Below are positions 36,709-46,481 of a stretch of DNA of 64,000 nucleotides, in pieces. Position numbers and translations under genes: made by a program. The stretch spans positions 248,001-312,000 of the forward strand of contig NZ_JAANAT010000003.1 of NCBI RefSeq assembly GCF_011089895.1, written 5' to 3'. The DNA is from Mucilaginibacter inviolabilis (GTDB taxonomy: Bacteria > Bacteroidota > Bacteroidia > Sphingobacteriales > Sphingobacteriaceae). Below the pieces are notes generated by a model. That model was not told the DNA's origin. It worked only from the letters and a program-made list of their open reading frames with translations, and searched no databases. The first letter of the stretch is position 1, and every line of letters starts with the position of its first letter.

Positions 36709-38112
36709 ATGCAGCCATTTTTTAACTTTTATAAGCAAAGTCGCTACGTCCTGATTTGTCTGATATCTATTCTGATTTTACAAGGTTCCTGTAAGAAAGA
36801 AGGGCCTTCTCCCAATTATCCCATCGGAAGTAATGAAAATATAAATGCCTGGATACTGGATAGCCTCAAGCGTTATTATTATTGGAGCGATGGCCTGCCT
36901 GCTAAACCTGCTCTTAACCGGGCTCCGTTGGATTTTTTCTCCGCGGTACGAAACTCCAGCGATCGCTTTTCTTACATTTTATTACCAGGCGATCTATCAA
37001 CAGTTGCCCCCACTAACAAGAGCCAATATGGATTCGACTATACAACGATCAAAGAGAAAAATACAGGTCTGGTTTTTGGAGTAATTAAACTGGTTTTAAA
37101 CGATTCTCCCGCATCCAGGTCTGGTTTAAAACGTGGTGATTACATCAGTAAAATTAACGGTAAGGCTATAACCCAGGAAAATGCCGCGGCTTTACAACAG
37201 GAATTGCTTTCGGGCACCCGGGTAACGATCACTTTTGCCGAGGTGAATGGTGCTGAATTAAAAGATATTGGCTCTGCCGAATTAACGGCTGGTTTTACGT
37301 TTGAACAACCTGCGGTAAGTAATATTACTGATAATGGCAGCTCCAAAATTGCCTATCTATATATATATGATTTTAGCCAGGGGTTAGCCGCCTCGCTTTA
37401 CAATGTTTTTATGGGTTTTAAAACTGCAGGTGTAACAGAACTTATTCTGGATCTTCGTTATAACTCAGGAGGGCAGGTTGCCGAAGCTGCCGGACTTTGT
37501 ACCATGATTGCATCCGGGGTAAATTATACCACTCCTTTTATCACTTATAAAGGAAATAAAAACGGAGGTGTCAGATCCGAATCTTTAGGGGATGCAGCCA
37601 CTTTTGATCGTACAGTAAATTTTAATACCCTTTTGCAATCTAACCTGAATTTAAAAAGAGTATTTATTTTAGGAACAGCTGCAACCGCTTCGGCTTCGGA
37701 AGTGATGATCAACAATTTGAAACCCTATATACAGGTTGTGCTGATCGGCGAAAAAACAAGAGGCAAAGATGAAGCGTCATTTAAAATTTATGACGCAAGG
37801 ACACCCAAGCAAGTGAATTGGGAAATGCACCCCATTGTTTATAAATTGTTTAATGCAGCCGGAAATGGAGGATATAGCGCTGGTATAGATCCCGATATCA
37901 GTATTGCGGAGCTGAATAACCTTCCTTTACAACCTTTTGGTGCATGGGAAGACCCTTTAGTTAAAGCCGCCCTGGATCGAATTTCGGGGAAGAATACTTT
38001 AGGGGTTTTGGAACTAAAAAAATCTAATAAGATGAGCCTTGCTGCCGGAAATGTACTGGCCGACTCCCGCATACAAGCTACTTCTGCAAGTACCGTGATT
38101 ACTCATCGTTGA
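36709..38112 (+). CDS. S41 family C-terminal processing peptidase, lipoprotein
   Basis: A 467-residue lipoprotein: the N-terminal hydrophobic stretch ends in a lipobox with Cys28 (LILQGSCKK). A PDZ domain lies at about 120-175 (SPASRSGLKRGDYISKING). The S41 catalytic core follows, with the nucleophile in TAATASASEV (Ser328/Ser330) and the general-base Lys in GEKTRGK (about 349). LDLRYNSGGQV is the family strand. It probably cleaves C-terminal regions of periplasmic or outer-membrane proteins. The sigma factor gene follows 76 bases downstream, but no functional link is evident. Confidence 0.92.
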   Translation: MQPFFNFYKQSRYVLICLISILILQGSCKKEGPSPNYPIGSNENINAWILDSLKRYYYWSDGLPAKPALNRAPLDFFSAVRNSSDRFSYILLPGDLSTVAPTNKSQYGFDYTTIKEKNTGLVFGVIKLVLNDSPASRSGLKRGDYISKINGKAITQENAAALQQELLSGTRVTITFAEVNGAELKDIGSAELTAGFTFEQPAVSNITDNGSSKIAYLYIYDFSQGLAASLYNVFMGFKTAGVTELILDLRYNSGGQVAEAAGLCTMIASGVNYTTPFITYKGNKNGGVRSESLGDAATFDRTVNFNTLLQSNLNLKRVFILGTAATASASEVMINNLKPYIQVVLIGEKTRGKDEASFKIYDARTPKQVNWEMHPIVYKLFNAAGNGGYSAGIDPDISIAELNNLPLQPFGAWEDPLVKAALDRISGKNTLGVLELKKSNKMSLAAGNVLADSRIQATSASTVITHR

Positions 38113-38188
38113 ACTGGTAAAGCTTCTCTTACAGTTAACATTAACTTCAAATTACCCGCTTAACTTGCAATGCTTAACCTCCTGCTAT

Positions 38189-38794
38189 ATGAAACATTTG
38201 GACAACTTATCTATCAAGGAACTCTTGTGCCTTATCCAAACCGGGGATACCGATGCTTTCGCTGAAGTTTATAAATTATATAGAAGAAAAGTATATTATT
38301 TTGCCTACCGTTTTGTACGTTGTGCTGAAGAAGCCAACGAGCTAACCCAGGATGTATTTGTGCGGTTATGGGAAAACAGGATGAAAATAAATCCTGATAA
38401 AAATTTTGAGGCATACCTGTTTAGTATGGTCCGCAGTAATTTTTTGGATGCGCTAAAAAAGCAGGCACGAATGTCTGTTTACCGGACAGCGAATGCAGAG
38501 GAGCCGGCTTTTAATTCAACGGAAAGTTATATGGATTTTACGGAATGCAGGCAGATAGCTATGAATGCCATTGAAACACTTTCACCCCAAGCTAAAGTGG
38601 CTTATTTATTAAGCCGGGAAGATGGTTGTTCGCATGAGGATATTTCCAGGCAAATGGGTCTTTCAAAAAATACAGTGAATAACCACATTAAAAAATCCTT
38701 AACTCATATTCGTACCCGTATCCGCTACTTATCTCCGGATACTGTTCTTCCTTTTGTGCTGTTCATGCTGGTATCTTTCCCCGAAATGGGTTAA
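38189..38794 (+). CDS. ECF sigma factor, FecI-like
   Basis: A 201-residue sigma-70 family factor. Region 2 is visible as FAEVYKLYRRKVYYFAYRFV with NELTQDVFVRLWENR. Region 4 has LSPQAKVAYLLSREDG and HEDISRQMGLSKNTVNNHIK. A short hydrophobic C-terminal tail (LPFVLFMLVSFPEMG) is typical of Bacteroidota relatives. Start ATG 38189 is chosen over an upstream TTG. The FecR anti-sigma gene lies 482 bases downstream and an STN-containing TonB receptor follows, so this is a cell-surface signalling locus in which substrate binding at the receptor would release this sigma factor. Confidence 0.95.
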   Translation: MKHLDNLSIKELLCLIQTGDTDAFAEVYKLYRRKVYYFAYRFVRCAEEANELTQDVFVRLWENRMKINPDKNFEAYLFSMVRSNFLDALKKQARMSVYRTANAEEPAFNSTESYMDFTECRQIAMNAIETLSPQAKVAYLLSREDGCSHEDISRQMGLSKNTVNNHIKKSLTHIRTRIRYLSPDTVLPFVLFMLVSFPEMG

Positions 38795-38827
38795 CGCAAC
38801 TCCTTTTTTAATACTATTATTTAGGTT

Positions 38828-38856
38828 ATTGCCCGAAAGGGCAATTATTGTTTTGC
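38828..38856 (+). terminator. Intrinsic terminator after sigma factor gene
   Basis: Arms 38828-38834 and 38839-38845 form a perfect 7-base stem capped by GAAA and followed by TATTGTTTTG. Confidence 0.7.
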
Positions 38857-38901
38857 AACATCAGTAACAAAACTGTTTGGTCTGGAGTAACCCCAGAGCA
38901 T

Positions 38902-39015
38902 ACAGGCCATTTTGTTATAAAAGTGGGTTTACATGGTTTACACAATTTATAGTTAAAATTGATTTACATTATTGAAAATCAGATAATTGTGTGATTTTTG
39001 TACTGGATTTGTGTT
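38902..39015. repeat. Dispersed palindromic element, copy B
   Basis: 38902-38943 matches the reverse complement of 8873-8919, differing by a few single-base changes and small deletions around the GTGGGTTTACATG core. The opposite end is degenerate: TTTTGTACTGG followed by TTGTGTTAACC near 38997-39018 weakly resembles the interior of copy A at 8848-8864. It separates the sigma factor from its FecR partner. Confidence 0.65.
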
Positions 39016-39276
39016 AACCGACTTTATAGCGTTTTTTGCCCCTCTCTATAGCGTAATGATGTCGATGCCGGAAATTAAAAAAACATTATTCGATATGAGT
39101 TTCCTTATGAAAGTTTTTCTAATAGGGTTTTCATAAAAAAAAGCATATAAATTATTGTATTGATTATGAGGTGTTTAAATCAATTTGTAAAATGTATTCC
39201 CTAATCATATAGCTGTTATACCCTTCCCGATCTTATATACATATATAAGTAGTTATAAAATACTGGGATTATAAAG

Positions 39277-40305
39277 GTGAAACATCAAGAGGAAATCAGA
39301 AGATTATTTAAAATGTACCTGGAGGGTAAAACAAATGCCAGTCAGAATAACATTTTGTTTCACTATTTAAACAACAATAAAAACGCGGAACAGGAATTAT
39401 CAGATCTGATGAATGATACCTGGGAACAGGAACCCGTGATCAGGGACGACTCAGTTGAAGCGAATGAGGGCCTGGAGCAAGTATGGGCTAAAATTGATCA
39501 TAAGAAACAAAAAACGATTCAACGATACCAATTACTTAAGTATGCGGCCTCATTAGTGATGATCTGCTCGGCCGTATTTGTATATAAGGCCAACCAGAAA
39601 AGGCAACCCGAGAGTGCCAAACCAATTGCTTTTATTACTAAAACAACCCTGAGCGGAGAAAAAGTAAAAATGCTGCTGCCAGACAGCTCGGTTGTTTATC
39701 TGGGTAGCAGGAGCAAAATCTCCTGGCCCGAACATTTTGAAAAAGGGAAAATTAGAAATGTTTCCCTTGAAGGTGAAGCCTTTTTTGAGGTGAAACATGA
39801 TGCCGCCAGACCTTTTATTATCCGCTCTGGAAAAATGGAAACCCAGGTTCTGGGTACCTCATTTAATATTTATGCTTATCCGGAAGATAAAATATTTACC
39901 GTATCCGTACGGACGGGTAAAGTGGGCGTAACCGAAAAAAGCCCGGGTAGCCGTAAGGTGCTTTCACTTTTAACACCCGGGATGAAAATAGTTTATAATA
40001 AGGATAATGGAAAGTTCAGAATTAATGTTGGGCTGATTGGTGAAGCAGATAGCTGGACAAACAATCGTTTTGTGTTCCACGATGAAAATCTGGGCTCAAT
40101 CCTGGTTAAGCTTGAGCGGTATTACAATGTTCATTTTGAAATAAGGAGTTCTAAACTGAAAGCCTGCCGGTTTAACGCCACTTTTTCAAATATAAATATT
40201 AATGAAGTGATGAAACAGTTACGGGTTATGAGCAGTGGTCATATTAAATATAAAATTAGTGACGACAAAACAAAAATAGCCTTGTGGGGGGAGGCTTGTG
40301 AATGA
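39277..40305 (+). CDS. FecR family anti-sigma factor
   Basis: A 342-residue inner-membrane protein. A cytoplasmic N-terminal ~85 residues would hold the sigma factor; one membrane helix lies at about 89-104 (YAASLVMICSAVFVY). The periplasmic FecR domain (about 125-225) includes VKMLLPDSSVVYLGSRS and SLEGEAFFEVKHD, and the C-terminal secretin/STN-interacting domain (DUF4974 type) has ENLGSILVKLERYYNVHF. The start is GTG at 39277, the first start after an in-frame stop. It transmits the signal from the TonB receptor encoded 142 bases downstream to the FecI-like sigma factor. Confidence 0.93.
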   Translation: MKHQEEIRRLFKMYLEGKTNASQNNILFHYLNNNKNAEQELSDLMNDTWEQEPVIRDDSVEANEGLEQVWAKIDHKKQKTIQRYQLLKYAASLVMICSAVFVYKANQKRQPESAKPIAFITKTTLSGEKVKMLLPDSSVVYLGSRSKISWPEHFEKGKIRNVSLEGEAFFEVKHDAARPFIIRSGKMETQVLGTSFNIYAYPEDKIFTVSVRTGKVGVTEKSPGSRKVLSLLTPGMKIVYNKDNGKFRINVGLIGEADSWTNNRFVFHDENLGSILVKLERYYNVHFEIRSSKLKACRFNATFSNININEVMKQLRVMSSGHIKYKISDDKTKIALWGEACE

Positions 40306-40447
40306 AAATTTAATCACGGGCTAAAATCCGTATGCAAAAGCTTGCACAAAGAAATAGTAATTAATAATAAGAAACCGCCCTGCGTCAACAGAACGGTTTC
40401 AAAGAAATAGTTTTTAACTCGTGAAAATTAAAAATCGAAGTAAACTT

Positions 40448-43400
40448 ATGAATATAAGCTTTTACAAAAAAGTAATTGAACATTTTTCCAGATTTAGCTG
40501 CAGGGTAATCCTGTTTATATCCTTATTATTTTGCCATGTTTCAGGCAACTCATTTGGCTCTCCTTTAGAGCAGGTAAAGACCGCTGGCAACATCAGCCTT
40601 AAATTAGTAGCCGTAAGTATCCCTCAAGGACTGGCCGTATTAGAAAATAAGGCGGGTTGTGTAATCAACTATAACAAATCTATTTTTAATGAAAGCAGTC
40701 GTATCAATATCGATGTAAAAGATATGTCCTTGCCCCAGGTATTAAAGCAGATGCTCACCGGTACTCACGTAGGGTTCAAATTTGCCGATGAACATACTGT
40801 ACTCCTATACAAGCTGCCGGCTCCTGTAAAACCAGGCAAAATCAGCGGGAAAGTACTCGACGAAAAAGGAGAAACCCTTCCCGGTGCATCTGTCAGAATA
40901 ATTGAAACCGGAAACGGTACACAAACAAGTGTAGATGGCGAATATATATTAAATGTAGCCCCGGGCACTTATACACTGGAGATCACTTATATCTCTTACC
41001 AAACCATGCGCATTAACGGAATTGTGGTAACTGAGGATAAGAACACTCCTTTAAATATTGCTTTAAAACCGGCAAGCTCGGCATTAAAAGAAGTGATTGT
41101 TACGGCCAGCTATCGTAAGGCATCGGTTGATGGATTACTTACCCGGCAGAAAAATGCTTCGGAGATTAGTAATGGGATCAGTGCCGAACAACTTGCCCGC
41201 ACACCTGATAAAAATATAGGTGAGAGTTTAAAAAGGATAAGCGGCGTAAGCACAATTGATAATAAGTTTGTATTGGTAAGAGGGATTGGCGAACGTTATA
41301 ACACAGCTGTATTGGATGGAACGATACTGCCAAGTACCGAGGCGCAGAGCCGGAACTTCTCTTTTGATATGATCCCTGCAAGCCTGGTGGATAATGTGGT
41401 GGTGAGTAAAACGATTACACCCGATATGAATGCCAGCTTTGGTGGCGGCCTTATCCAAATTAATACCAAGGATATCCCAAATGAAAACTTTATGAGTTTC
41501 ACTGCCGGTGCATCATACAATGACCAAAGCACCGGTAAAGATTTCCTGAGCCATAAACGCGGGAAATATGATTACTTCGGTTTTGACGACGGCCGGAGGG
41601 ATTTCCCCAAGGATCTGGTTCATACCAACAGAAGTACAGATCCTAATCGTGCGCTTTCTGATGCGGAATATCAAAAAAAGGTAGTTGATCAAAGTAAAAG
41701 GTTTACGAATGACAATTTTACCATGTATAAATATAAAACGGCCCCTTCGCAAAACTACCAGTTTTCTATAGGCCGTTTATTGACATTGGATACTACAAAC
41801 AATAACAAGTTAGGCTTTACCGGTGCCCTAAGTTATCGTAACACGCAAAATATTAATGTTATAGACGATCAATCCAGGGGAGGCTGGGATATTCAACACC
41901 CTGAATTAAATAATGGTGCGGCTTATGTATTTAACACCACTTTAGGAGCATTGTTAAATGTGGGTTTGCAACTGGGTAAAAACCGGTTTAGCCTGCGCAA
42001 TACCTATACCCATGTGTATGATAATACATTGACAAGGATAACCGGCTACGATTTGGAGAATGGCAGCAGTGACCTGGCTGCTCATAAACCACCCAACAGG
42101 ATTTTGGAAGCAGACGACCCAACTTATACCACTTTGCTGCAAAATAAACTGAGTGGACAGCATCAATTAGGAAAAGCAAAAATTGAATGGGATGTTGCCA
42201 GAACTTCGGTAAACAGGGAAGAAAAAGACGCGGGTATTGCTACGCAGCGCCCGGTTTTAGTGGGTAATAGTTATCAATATTTTTATGATGCCAGTAAACT
42301 TACAGAGCCTAGAATAAATACTACCTCCCGCCAACATTCATATAATAAGGAAAGCCACTATTCCTGGAACCTTTCGGGAACAATACCATTTACCCTGGCA
42401 GGTATTCGTAGCAGCGTTAAAACTGGATATTTCGGTAATCATAAAAAGGCAGAATTTAACTGGCAGATAGCGGCTTTGGCAAGCACTGAAAAATTGTCTG
42501 ATAGTTCCAGATACATACCCTTGAGCCAGATGATCGATCCTAAAAATATGGCTTATGATAAATATTTATATGCGATAGATCCATCCTTCCTGGATAGCTA
42601 CGAAGGCAAGAGCCAAATACATGCGGGTTATGTGATGTTGGATAACCGGATATTTGATAAACTCAGGCTGGTGTGGGGTTTACGTGGCGAGTACTATAAA
42701 TATACCGAGATTAAACAAGGTGCAATTATTAAAGGAGGGGCAGAAAATATATTTTCGGTAAAACCCGATAAGCGCTGGCAATGGCTCCCTTCGGCTAATT
42801 TAACCTATAGCCCGATACAATCCCTGAATATCAGGGGCGCTGTTTCCAGCAGTGTGGTAAGGCCCGAATTGATGGATAATAACCCATTTCTGAGGTATAG
42901 TCCTACATTAGATGCTTTATATGGTAACAAGGGCTTGTATAGCACCCGTATCAACAGTTATGATCTTAAAACGGAATGGTTCCCGGGGTTGGGTGAAATT
43001 ATCTCTGTAGGAGGTTTTTATAAGCGGTTTGATAAACCTGTAGAATTGAACGCCATTATGGTGAATGGTAATCCTAATTATTACCTCCAGAATGCTGACT
43101 GGGCAAATGTATATGGCCTTGAATTTGAATTGCGTAAAAATTTCGGCTTTATAGCTGACGAGGGGTTCCTCAAAAATATAACCGCTTATGGCAACCTTAC
43201 CCTACAAAAATCAACTGTACAAAATACCTATACTGTAGATCCCGGAAGCGGAAAACCATACATACAAGTTCCCACTCAACAAAAACGATCCCTGTATGGG
43301 CAATCGCCTTACCTGTATAATCTGGGACTTCAATACATCGGCAGCCATCTTGGTTTTAACGCTGCTTATAATAAATCGGGACGTAAAACCTATATCGTTA

Positions 43401-43714
43401 GTGACGATCCTACTTTCATTGAATATGAAAGGCCAAGGGATCAGTTGGATATTCAAATCAGCTATCGTTTCTTGAAAAATAAGATGGAAGTTAAATTCAA
43501 CATGGCCAATCTTACTAATAATATATTCAATGTTTACCGTAATACAGCCAGTTACGAAAAAATTCCCGGGTATACAGGAGAGCCTGGCAGCGACAAAAGC
43601 AAAGGTTTACGCCTGAAGCCCGGATTTAGCAATAATTATGAAAAAGGTGACCAGGTGATGTTTCAACAGCGGTTTGGCCGCACCTACAGCACATCACTTA
43701 CCTATAATTTTTAA
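40448..43714 (+). CDS. TonB-dependent outer-membrane receptor with STN domain
   Basis: A ~1088-residue outer-membrane receptor. Signal peptide to about residue 37, then an STN signalling domain with KLVAVSIPQGLAVLENKAG, a carboxypeptidase-regulatory-like domain (GKVLDEKGETLPGASVRI), a plug with VLVRGIGERYNTAVLDG, and a beta-barrel ending in a Phe-terminated strand (TSLTYNF). The start may be ATG 40448 or the in-frame GTG at 40421. There is no SusD partner, so this is not a classic glycan importer. It is followed by a beta-helix lipoprotein and a second lipoprotein. The substrate is unknown; metal complexes, peptides or phosphate-containing compounds are possible. Confidence 0.92.
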   Translation: MNISFYKKVIEHFSRFSCRVILFISLLFCHVSGNSFGSPLEQVKTAGNISLKLVAVSIPQGLAVLENKAGCVINYNKSIFNESSRINIDVKDMSLPQVLKQMLTGTHVGFKFADEHTVLLYKLPAPVKPGKISGKVLDEKGETLPGASVRIIETGNGTQTSVDGEYILNVAPGTYTLEITYISYQTMRINGIVVTEDKNTPLNIALKPASSALKEVIVTASYRKASVDGLLTRQKNASEISNGISAEQLARTPDKNIGESLKRISGVSTIDNKFVLVRGIGERYNTAVLDGTILPSTEAQSRNFSFDMIPASLVDNVVVSKTITPDMNASFGGGLIQINTKDIPNENFMSFTAGASYNDQSTGKDFLSHKRGKYDYFGFDDGRRDFPKDLVHTNRSTDPNRALSDAEYQKKVVDQSKRFTNDNFTMYKYKTAPSQNYQFSIGRLLTLDTTNNNKLGFTGALSYRNTQNINVIDDQSRGGWDIQHPELNNGAAYVFNTTLGALLNVGLQLGKNRFSLRNTYTHVYDNTLTRITGYDLENGSSDLAAHKPPNRILEADDPTYTTLLQNKLSGQHQLGKAKIEWDVARTSVNREEKDAGIATQRPVLVGNSYQYFYDASKLTEPRINTTSRQHSYNKESHYSWNLSGTIPFTLAGIRSSVKTGYFGNHKKAEFNWQIAALASTEKLSDSSRYIPLSQMIDPKNMAYDKYLYAIDPSFLDSYEGKSQIHAGYVMLDNRIFDKLRLVWGLRGEYYKYTEIKQGAIIKGGAENIFSVKPDKRWQWLPSANLTYSPIQSLNIRGAVSSSVVRPELMDNNPFLRYSPTLDALYGNKGLYSTRINSYDLKTEWFPGLGEIISVGGFYKRFDKPVELNAIMVNGNPNYYLQNADWANVYGLEFELRKNFGFIADEGFLKNITAYGNLTLQKSTVQNTYTVDPGSGKPYIQVPTQQKRSLYGQSPYLYNLGLQYIGSHLGFNAAYNKSGRKTYIVSDDPTFIEYERPRDQLDIQISYRFLKNKMEVKFNMANLTNNIFNVYRNTASYEKIPGYTGEPGSDKSKGLRLKPGFSNNYEKGDQVMFQQRFGRTYSTSLTYNF

Positions 43715-44126
43715 CAACGGGAATACATCATGAATGTAGATATATAATGGTTAAACAATAAAAAATGGAGGAAAAAATAAAATCCTGCTGTGCTATAAAA
43801 ATAAAACGAAGGGTGCTCAACAACCCTTCGTTTAAAAACTCAATAGCTTGCTCGCTACCGGCACAACCAGGATATAAACCCTGAAAGTAATATAAAAGTT
43901 CCCGAAAGGATGCCTGTTACTAAGTCAAGGGCTTAGCCAGAAGATCGATACAGGTGAATTTTGTTCAGTTGTAAAGATAGTAAAAAAAGTAAGTCTGAAA
44001 ATAGCTGCTCTTTTTGATCTTGAAAAGGATGAGATGCTGTTATTCTGAACTACAATAAATTCCAAGTAAACCGAATAATTGGGGGTTAAAAATTAACTAC
44101 CTCTCTGAAAAACAAAAAACAACAAA
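43715..44126. other. Intergenic region after TonB receptor
   Basis: No credible ORF. A strong hairpin lies at 43804-43833; the last 250 bases are AT-rich and should contain the promoter or processing site for the abundant-looking lipoprotein gene that follows. Confidence 0.5.
43804..43840 (+). terminator. Hairpin, possible terminator after TonB receptor
   Basis: Arms 43804-43814 and 43823-43833 form a perfect 11-base stem with an 8-base loop. A TTT ends the stem but no longer T run follows, so it might instead stabilise the 3' end. Confidence 0.55.
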
Positions 44127-45458
44127 ATGAAAAAATTATCTTTAGTTACCCTGTGCCTAGCTGCCGGAATTTTAGTAACATCTTGTAAAAAAGGAGCCAA
44201 TGAAGGTGCTTCATTTGATAACCGCAGCACTGCTGCTGCTGATTACAGCGCTTCATCACTACCGGTAACTACCGTAAGTGGCGACATTACTACTAACACT
44301 ACCTGGGATGCCAACCATGTTTGGGAAATCAGCGGTGTAGTTACTGTTAGAAGCGGTGCTACACTGACTATCAACGCAGGTACTTTCATCAAATCAACCG
44401 TAAATACCCCGAACGTTCAAAACGGTGTATTGGTAATTGCAAAAGGTGCTAAAATTAATGCTGTTGGTACTGCTACCAGCCCTATCGTATTTACCAGCCG
44501 TTACCTGTTAGATGGTAATGCCAGCACTGTTGGAAAACCTGGTGATTTTGGTGGTGTTATTCTTTTAGGTAACGCTGTAATCAACGTAGGCGATAAATTA
44601 ATTGAAGGTTTGGCTGATGATCCTAAATTTCACTATGGTGGTACAAATGATGCTGATAACAGCGGAACAATCCAGTATGCCCGTATTGAATATGCCGGTT
44701 ATGTGTTAGCTCCAAACGTTGAAGTGAACTCTTTAACTTTAGGTGGTGTTGGTAGCGGTACCACTATCGATCACGTACAGGCTTCTTATGGTCTTGATGA
44801 CGGATTTGAGTTTTTTGGTGGTAAAGTAAGCCCTAAATACCTGGTTTCATTTGCAAATGATGATGATCAGTTTGACTTTGATAACGGCTTTACCGGTAAT
44901 ATCCAATACGCTATTGCTGTAGTTGATGCTTATTCAACTCATAGCGCCAGCAGCGGTGCCAGCGATTCAAACGGTATTGAGTCTGATAACAATGCTCCTG
45001 CTGAAGATGCAACTTTTAGCTTATTGCCAAAAACTCACCCTACATTAGCTAACTTTACTGTAGTAGGTACTTCTGCTGCTACTTTAACTCCAGCTATTAC
45101 TTCTCCAGGTCTTAAATGGGCTTTCCGTAACCGTCGTGGTGCTGAGGTTGCAGTAAGTAATTCATTATTTACAGGTTATCCATCAGGTATCGTAGCCGAC
45201 GTTGATGCAAACGCTTCACTGGTAACATTAACTAACGTTTCTGTTCATGGCTTTACTGCTGCAACTTCAGTGTTGGGTAGCGGTGCATTTAGCTCAACTG
45301 GTTTATTAACTTCAACTGCAGCTGCTGCAGACAAATGGAACATGAGCCAGCCTTTCTATAACTCAGGTGCTGTTAATTTCCTGGCCAGCGGAACAAGAGG
45401 TGCTTTAACTTCAGGTTCTGGAAACTGGGTTGCTAACTGGACTAAATTTACATTCTAA
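44127..45458 (+). CDS. Surface lipoprotein with beta-helix-like repeats
   Basis: A 443-residue lipoprotein: lipobox with Cys20 (GILVTSCKKG). The mature part starts with TTWDANHVWEISGVVTVRSG and then has beta-helix rungs with many Gly, Thr and Asn residues. Acidic motifs DDGFEFFGG and NDDDQFDFDNGF resemble calcium sites. I recall such proteins encoded directly downstream of SusD-less TonB receptors in Bacteroidota, so it is probably the receptor's surface partner. Codon choice (GCT, GTT and GGT dominate) is more biased than in neighbouring genes, suggesting high expression. A clear terminator follows. Confidence 0.82.
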   Translation: MKKLSLVTLCLAAGILVTSCKKGANEGASFDNRSTAAADYSASSLPVTTVSGDITTNTTWDANHVWEISGVVTVRSGATLTINAGTFIKSTVNTPNVQNGVLVIAKGAKINAVGTATSPIVFTSRYLLDGNASTVGKPGDFGGVILLGNAVINVGDKLIEGLADDPKFHYGGTNDADNSGTIQYARIEYAGYVLAPNVEVNSLTLGGVGSGTTIDHVQASYGLDDGFEFFGGKVSPKYLVSFANDDDQFDFDNGFTGNIQYAIAVVDAYSTHSASSGASDSNGIESDNNAPAEDATFSLLPKTHPTLANFTVVGTSAATLTPAITSPGLKWAFRNRRGAEVAVSNSLFTGYPSGIVADVDANASLVTLTNVSVHGFTAATSVLGSGAFSSTGLLTSTAAAADKWNMSQPFYNSGAVNFLASGTRGALTSGSGNWVANWTKFTF

Positions 45459-45480
45459 AAATTTAGAATTAAGTTTTATT

Positions 45481-45516
45481 AAAAACCGGAGCATCATTTG
45501 ATGCTCCGGTTTTTTG
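45481..45516 (+). terminator. Strong intrinsic terminator
   Basis: Perfect 14-base arms 45481-45494 and 45501-45514 (extendable by one pair), GC-rich core CCGGAGCATC and a run of six T. It separates the beta-helix lipoprotein from the next gene. Confidence 0.9.
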
Positions 45517-45543
45517 AGAAATATTACACATTAACAAAAATTC

Positions 45544-46317
45544 ATGATCAAACTAAAATACTTACCCTTGGTTTTCGCGCTGTTTTTACTGGCGTGTAAA
45601 AAAGAACAATTGCTAAATCCGAATCAGGGCAAAGCTGTTAGCCTTGCAATCAAAGGTTATGTGATGGCAGACACATTGGAGTTTGTGCTTAATAATAAAG
45701 TATTAGGGCAAGCCATCGATAATAAATTCACGTTAAATGGTACTCTTTTTAACGCTGGCGATAAGATCCAGATCCGAAAAAAGACGGATAGCAAAACAAT
45801 CGGAAATATTGAAGTTGCTGCAAGTCCTTTTAACCAGGTTAAAAGGATATTTTATGATGGCACCACTCTCTCAAATAACCTGGAACTCACACCGGTATCA
45901 AAGCCAGAGAATATGGGTTTTCGTCTAACTTTTAGTACGCCTTTTAAGGGTTTTTATGGCGGACCCGTTGATGTGGAGCTTTTTGATCAATATATCAATT
46001 TTGATACTTTCGAATTTATATATACACCTGTTAAAACATTTAAAAATATAACTGGGGCATTTGGTGATTTTATAGAATTACCGCCAGCAGAACAAGATCA
46101 TAGTTATGTTTTTAAAGTTTATAAAGCCGGAACTAAAGAACTACCCTATACCAGCATGCAAAATGTTAACCTTTCAGATCCTGAAAATAATTATGGAGCA
46201 TTAGATTTTTCACCTGGAGAGAGTAAATTGTTATCGATCTCACCTAATGGAAACGATGGTAGAACAGAAATTGGCGATGGTTATAGTGTAATTGATTTTT
46301 CGGCAGATTTCAAATAA
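45544..46317 (+). CDS. Lipoprotein of unknown function
   Basis: A 257-residue lipoprotein with a lipobox at Cys18 (ALFLLACKKE). The mature part is strand-rich, with no recognised domain; segments include SLAIKGYVMADTLEFVLNNK and a FKGFYGGPVDVELFDQY stretch. It follows the TonB receptor and beta-helix lipoprotein on the same strand but after a strong terminator, so it may be expressed by partial read-through or its own promoter. A role in the same uptake system is inference. Confidence 0.75.
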   Translation: MIKLKYLPLVFALFLLACKKEQLLNPNQGKAVSLAIKGYVMADTLEFVLNNKVLGQAIDNKFTLNGTLFNAGDKIQIRKKTDSKTIGNIEVAASPFNQVKRIFYDGTTLSNNLELTPVSKPENMGFRLTFSTPFKGFYGGPVDVELFDQYINFDTFEFIYTPVKTFKNITGAFGDFIELPPAEQDHSYVFKVYKAGTKELPYTSMQNVNLSDPENNYGALDFSPGESKLLSISPNGNDGRTEIGDGYSVIDFSADFK

Positions 46318-46363
46318 TAGATATTTTCAATTCAAACGTTTAACTGACCCGATCAATTAAAAG

Positions 46364-46393
46364 AGTAGCAGGTTAAAACTTGCTACTTTATAA
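46364..46393 (+). terminator. Probable terminator after lipoprotein gene
   Basis: Arms 46364-46373 and 46378-46387 pair over ten bases with one G-T pair around TAAA. TTATAAT follows. Confidence 0.6.
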
Positions 46394-46481
46394 TAGGCTT
46401 ATCCGGTGCTTACAGCTAGTATCGCCCTATTAAAACTTGTTATAAACGGCAACAAATAAAGCGTGCCTTATTTACACGTTC

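Larger units (their letters stand above)
38795..39276. other. Gap between sigma and anti-sigma genes holding a terminator and repeat copy B
   Basis: Contains a terminator at 38828-38856 and the dispersed repeat copy at 38902-39015. The remainder (about 39016-39276) is AT-rich without an ORF and presumably carries the FecR promoter. This spacing is unusually large for a FecI/FecR pair, which usually lie close together. Confidence 0.6.
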
